NCBI GenBank assembly: GCA_039184055.1
Contig: JBCDBH010000299.1
Coordinates: 1-7,327, forward strand
DNA length: 7,327 nucleotides
Origin: JBCDBH01 sp039184055
Lineage (GTDB): Bacteria > Acidobacteriota > Thermoanaerobaculia > Multivoradales > J023
Reading direction: 5' to 3'
Program-made: the position numbers and the translations under genes
The notes under the pieces: model-generated
Seen by the model: only the letters and a program-made list of their open reading frames with translations
Databases searched by the model: none
Told to the model about the DNA's origin: nothing
In this document: one piece after another, positions 5,529-7,327 of the stretch
How the letters are laid out: every line of letters begins with the position of its first letter
Numbering within the stretch: position 1 is the stretch's first letter

Positions 5529-6998
5529 ATGGCGCGCGAAGCCCCCCGTCTAGCTCTTACTTTCGACGACGTCCTGCTGATGCCGGGTCTGTCGGAAACC
5601 CATCCCAATCACGTCGACCTCCGCAGCCAGCTGTGCCGTGGAATCGAGATCAACATCCCGATCGTCTCGGCGGCGATGGACACGGTTACCGAGTCGGCGA
5701 TGGCGATCGCACTGGCGCAAGAAGGCGGAATCGGTGTCGTCCACAAGAATCTGAGCATCGACGAGCAGGCCGAGGAGGTCGACCGGGTGAAGCGCTCGGA
5801 AGCGGGCATGATCGTCGATCCCGTGACCATGCGTCCGCACCAGAAGATCAACGAGGCGCTCGCCGTGATGGCGCGGTACAAGATTTCGGGTGTGCCGATC
5901 ACCGACGACGAGGGTCGTCTGGTGGGCATCCTCACCAATCGCGATTTGCGTTTCGAGACCAATCTCGATCTGCCGATCTCGGATCTGATGACCAAGGACA
6001 ACCTGGTCACGGTGCCGGTGGGCACGACGCTCGAGCAAGCCAAGGCGATTCTCCACAAGCACCGAATCGAGAAGCTCCTGGTCACCGACGACGACGGCAA
6101 TCTCAAAGGCCTGCTCACCGTCAAAGACATCCAAAAGCAGCTCAAATACCCCAACGCCTGCAAAGACGATCTCGGACGTCTCCGGGTCGCGGCGGCGGTC
6201 GGCACCACCGGCACCTATCTCGAGCGCGCCCAGGCGTTGATCGACGCCCACGTCGACGTGCTGGTGGTCGATTCGTCACACGCTCACAGTCGTGGCGTGC
6301 TCGACGGCCTCGCGGCGTTGCGTGAGCGTTTTCCCGACGCCAAATTGGTGGTCGGCAACATCGCCACCGGCAAAGCGGCGCGCGACGTCATCGACCGTGG
6401 CGCCGACGGGGTGAAGGTGGGCATCGGTCCGGGCTCGATCTGCACCACGCGCATCGTCACCGGCGCCGGTGTGCCCCAGGTCACCGCGATTCAGAATTGC
6501 GTCGACATCGCCGAGGAAGCCGGCGTGCCGCTGATCGCCGATGGCGGCATCAAATTCTCGGGTGACATCACCAAAGCGATCGCCGCCGGCGCCAACGCCG
6601 TCATGGTCGGCTCGTTGCTCGCCGGCACCGAAGAAAGCCCGGGTGAGACCATCCTCTACCAGGGCCGCACCTTCAAGGCCTACCGCGGTATGGGCTCCCT
6701 GTCGGCGATGACCAAGGGCAGCGCCGACCGCTACTTCCAGGAAGAAACCCTGGCGCTTTCCAAGCTCGTTCCCGAGGGCATCGAAGGCATGGTCCCTTAC
6801 AAGGGCAGCCTGCATCAGATGGTCGAACAGCTCACCGGTGGTCTGCGTTCGGGTATGGGTTTGGCCGGCTGCGCCTCGATCCGCGAGCTACGCTTCGAGG
6901 CCGAGCTGATCCGGATCTCGGCCGCTGGTCTCAAAGAAAGCCACGCGCACGACATCGTCATCACCAAAGAAGCTCCAAATTATTGGGTCGAACGCTGA
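5529..6998 (+). CDS. guaB: Inosine-5'-monophosphate dehydrogenase
   Basis: The enzyme oxidises IMP to XMP with NAD+, the committed step to GMP, in the cytoplasm, normally as a tetramer or octamer. The 489-residue protein matches the usual bacterial length of about 488. The N-terminal barrel part has TFDDVLL (11-17) and SAAMDTVTE (47-55). Two CBS domains occupy about 93-150 (ISGVPITDDEGRLVGILTNR) and 155-212 (IEKLLVTDDDGNLKGLLTVK) and usually bind regulatory adenine or guanine nucleotides. The barrel resumes with GIGPGSICTTR, in which C305 is the catalytic cysteine. IADGGIKFSGD (336-346) binds the IMP phosphate, and YRGMGSLSAM (385-394) and R401-Y402 of the flap follow. The loop DSSHAHS (248-254) differs slightly from the common bacterial DTAHGHS. 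guaA is not adjacent in the visible sequence. Upstream lie a possible promoter and a leader hairpin. No terminator is evident downstream, so the next gene may be co-transcribed. Function is very secure. Confidence 0.98.
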   Translation: MAREAPRLALTFDDVLLMPGLSETHPNHVDLRSQLCRGIEINIPIVSAAMDTVTESAMAIALAQEGGIGVVHKNLSIDEQAEEVDRVKRSEAGMIVDPVTMRPHQKINEALAVMARYKISGVPITDDEGRLVGILTNRDLRFETNLDLPISDLMTKDNLVTVPVGTTLEQAKAILHKHRIEKLLVTDDDGNLKGLLTVKDIQKQLKYPNACKDDLGRLRVAAAVGTTGTYLERAQALIDAHVDVLVVDSSHAHSRGVLDGLAALRERFPDAKLVVGNIATGKAARDVIDRGADGVKVGIGPGSICTTRIVTGAGVPQVTAIQNCVDIAEEAGVPLIADGGIKFSGDITKAIAAGANAVMVGSLLAGTEESPGETILYQGRTFKAYRGMGSLSAMTKGSADRYFQEETLALSKLVPEGIEGMVPYKGSLHQMVEQLTGGLRSGMGLAGCASIRELRFEAELIRISAAGLKESHAHDIVITKEAPNYWVER

Positions 6999-7028
6999 GC
7001 AGCGAGCGAGCCATGACACACCGAGGTA

Positions 7029-7045
7029 GCATGATCGGATCATGC
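7029..7045. promoter_or_regulatory. Perfect 17-nt palindrome covering a start codon
   Basis: GCATGATC (7029-7036), a central G, then GATCATGC (7038-7045) form perfect 8-bp arms. The ATG at 7042-7044 of the following gene lies in the right arm, 44 bases after the guaB stop. As DNA it resembles a dimeric regulator site. As RNA it could close a small hairpin over the start codon. No T-run follows. Confidence 0.5.
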
Positions 7046-7327
7046 ACCACGATGCGCGCCCCGGCTCAAACCCGACCCCTGGCCACGCGAGCTCCGAGCG
7101 CCCGGTCCACTTGACGGGAGGTCCGGAACGTCACGCCGAGCAGCGTAAGCTCGGCCGTGACGGCCTGCTCACCCTCTACCCACCCGATCATCCGTGGGCG
7201 GCGCGGATCGATCTGAGCTTTCGCCACCCGACCTGGGCGCCACGCCAGCCGGCGACCATGACGACCAGCCGTCATCCCGGCACGGCCCTACGGATCGACG
7301 AAACATGGTACGAAGTCGTCGAGGCCG
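7042..7327 (+). CDS. Unrecognised protein, N-terminal part (3' end outside window)
   Basis: The frame is open for 95 codons to the window edge. A TAG in the same frame at 7027-7029 limits the start, and ATG 7042 is the first start codon after it. Third codon positions are about four-fifths G or C, which supports coding. The first 40 or so residues are polar and proline/histidine-rich and look poorly conserved. The later part is more protein-like (GLLTLYPPDHPWAARIDLSF at 41-60, then HPGTALRIDETWYEVVEA at 78-95). I do not recognise a domain, signal peptide or membrane segment. It lies 43 bp after guaB on the same strand and may share its transcript. The ribosome binding site is unclear: GAGGT at 7023-7027 is too far from this ATG unless the intervening palindrome folds, and GGA at 7037-7039 is too close. 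Confidence 0.6.
   Translation, partial: MHHDARPGSNPTPGHASSERPVHLTGGPERHAEQRKLGRDGLLTLYPPDHPWAARIDLSFRHPTWAPRQPATMTTSRHPGTALRIDETWYEVVEA
7129..7162 (+). repeat. Long inverted repeat (13-bp stem) inside the last gene
   Basis: CGTCACGCCGAGC (7129-7141) pairs with GCTCGGC plus GTGACG (7149-7162) over 13 bp with a single bulged C at 7155 or 7156 and a 7-nt loop AGCGTAA (7142-7148). The stem is GC-rich and should be very stable in RNA. It corresponds to codons 30-41 of the unrecognised gene. No T-run follows. Confidence 0.6.

Noticed and set aside
5402..6325. Open frame of 307 codons on the + strand overlapping guaB
   Set aside because: It is a different frame through guaB with an Arg/Gly/His-rich translation and no family likeness.
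7031..7114. Short ATG frame of 27 codons with better spacing to GAGGT
   Set aside because: It stops after 27 residues, shows no conserved features, and overlaps the longer frame with strong third-position GC. A small upstream peptide remains possible but unsupported.

Overview
The window is GC-rich, densely coding bacterial DNA. Wobble positions are strongly G/C, and intergenic gaps are short or negative. The gene content (a chemosensory operon with a large HEAT-repeat protein, and an orphan IMP dehydrogenase next to a small toxin-antitoxin-like pair) fits a GC-rich Gram-negative such as an acidobacterium or myxobacterium-like lineage. That assignment is a guess from style, not from a marker gene.

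Bases 2-4602 are the end of a chemosensory operon on the + strand: the C-terminal signalling domain of a methyl-accepting chemotaxis protein (5' part off the window), a 634-residue HEAT-repeat protein, the receptor methyltransferase CheR, and the receptor methylesterase CheB. Spacings are 27 bp, 15 bp and a 4-bp ATGA overlap, so the four are very probably co-transcribed. CheR and CheB add and remove methyl groups on receptors. The receptor tail in this window carries a 28-residue repeat with an E-Q pair in each unit that looks like a ladder of methylation sites. CheA, CheW and CheY are not in the window. The HEAT protein is the unusual member and may be a docking or output protein.

Bases 4599-5353 (- strand) hold a two-gene toxin-antitoxin-like cassette. 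A ribbon-helix-helix plus DUF433 antitoxin is followed, through a TTGA stop/start overlap, by a DUF5615 PIN-like toxin. Its 3' end meets cheB at a shared TTAA, which supplies both stop codons. Its promoter has a perfect TTGACA, a 17-bp spacer and TACGAT, with a 7-bp inverted repeat lying across both boxes. The predicted transcription start falls on the antitoxin ATG, which suggests a leaderless mRNA.

Bases 5354-5528 are the divergent intergenic region. Beside the cassette promoter there is a possible extended -10 promoter facing right and a stem-loop in the leader of guaB. guaB (5529-6998) encodes a complete 489-residue IMP dehydrogenase with both CBS domains. After a 43-bp gap a further + strand gene begins at 7042 and runs off the window. 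It is an unrecognised protein whose start codon lies in a perfect 17-nt palindrome, and it has a second long inverted repeat inside its coding region.

No RNA gene, insertion sequence, CRISPR array or convincing rho-independent terminator was seen.
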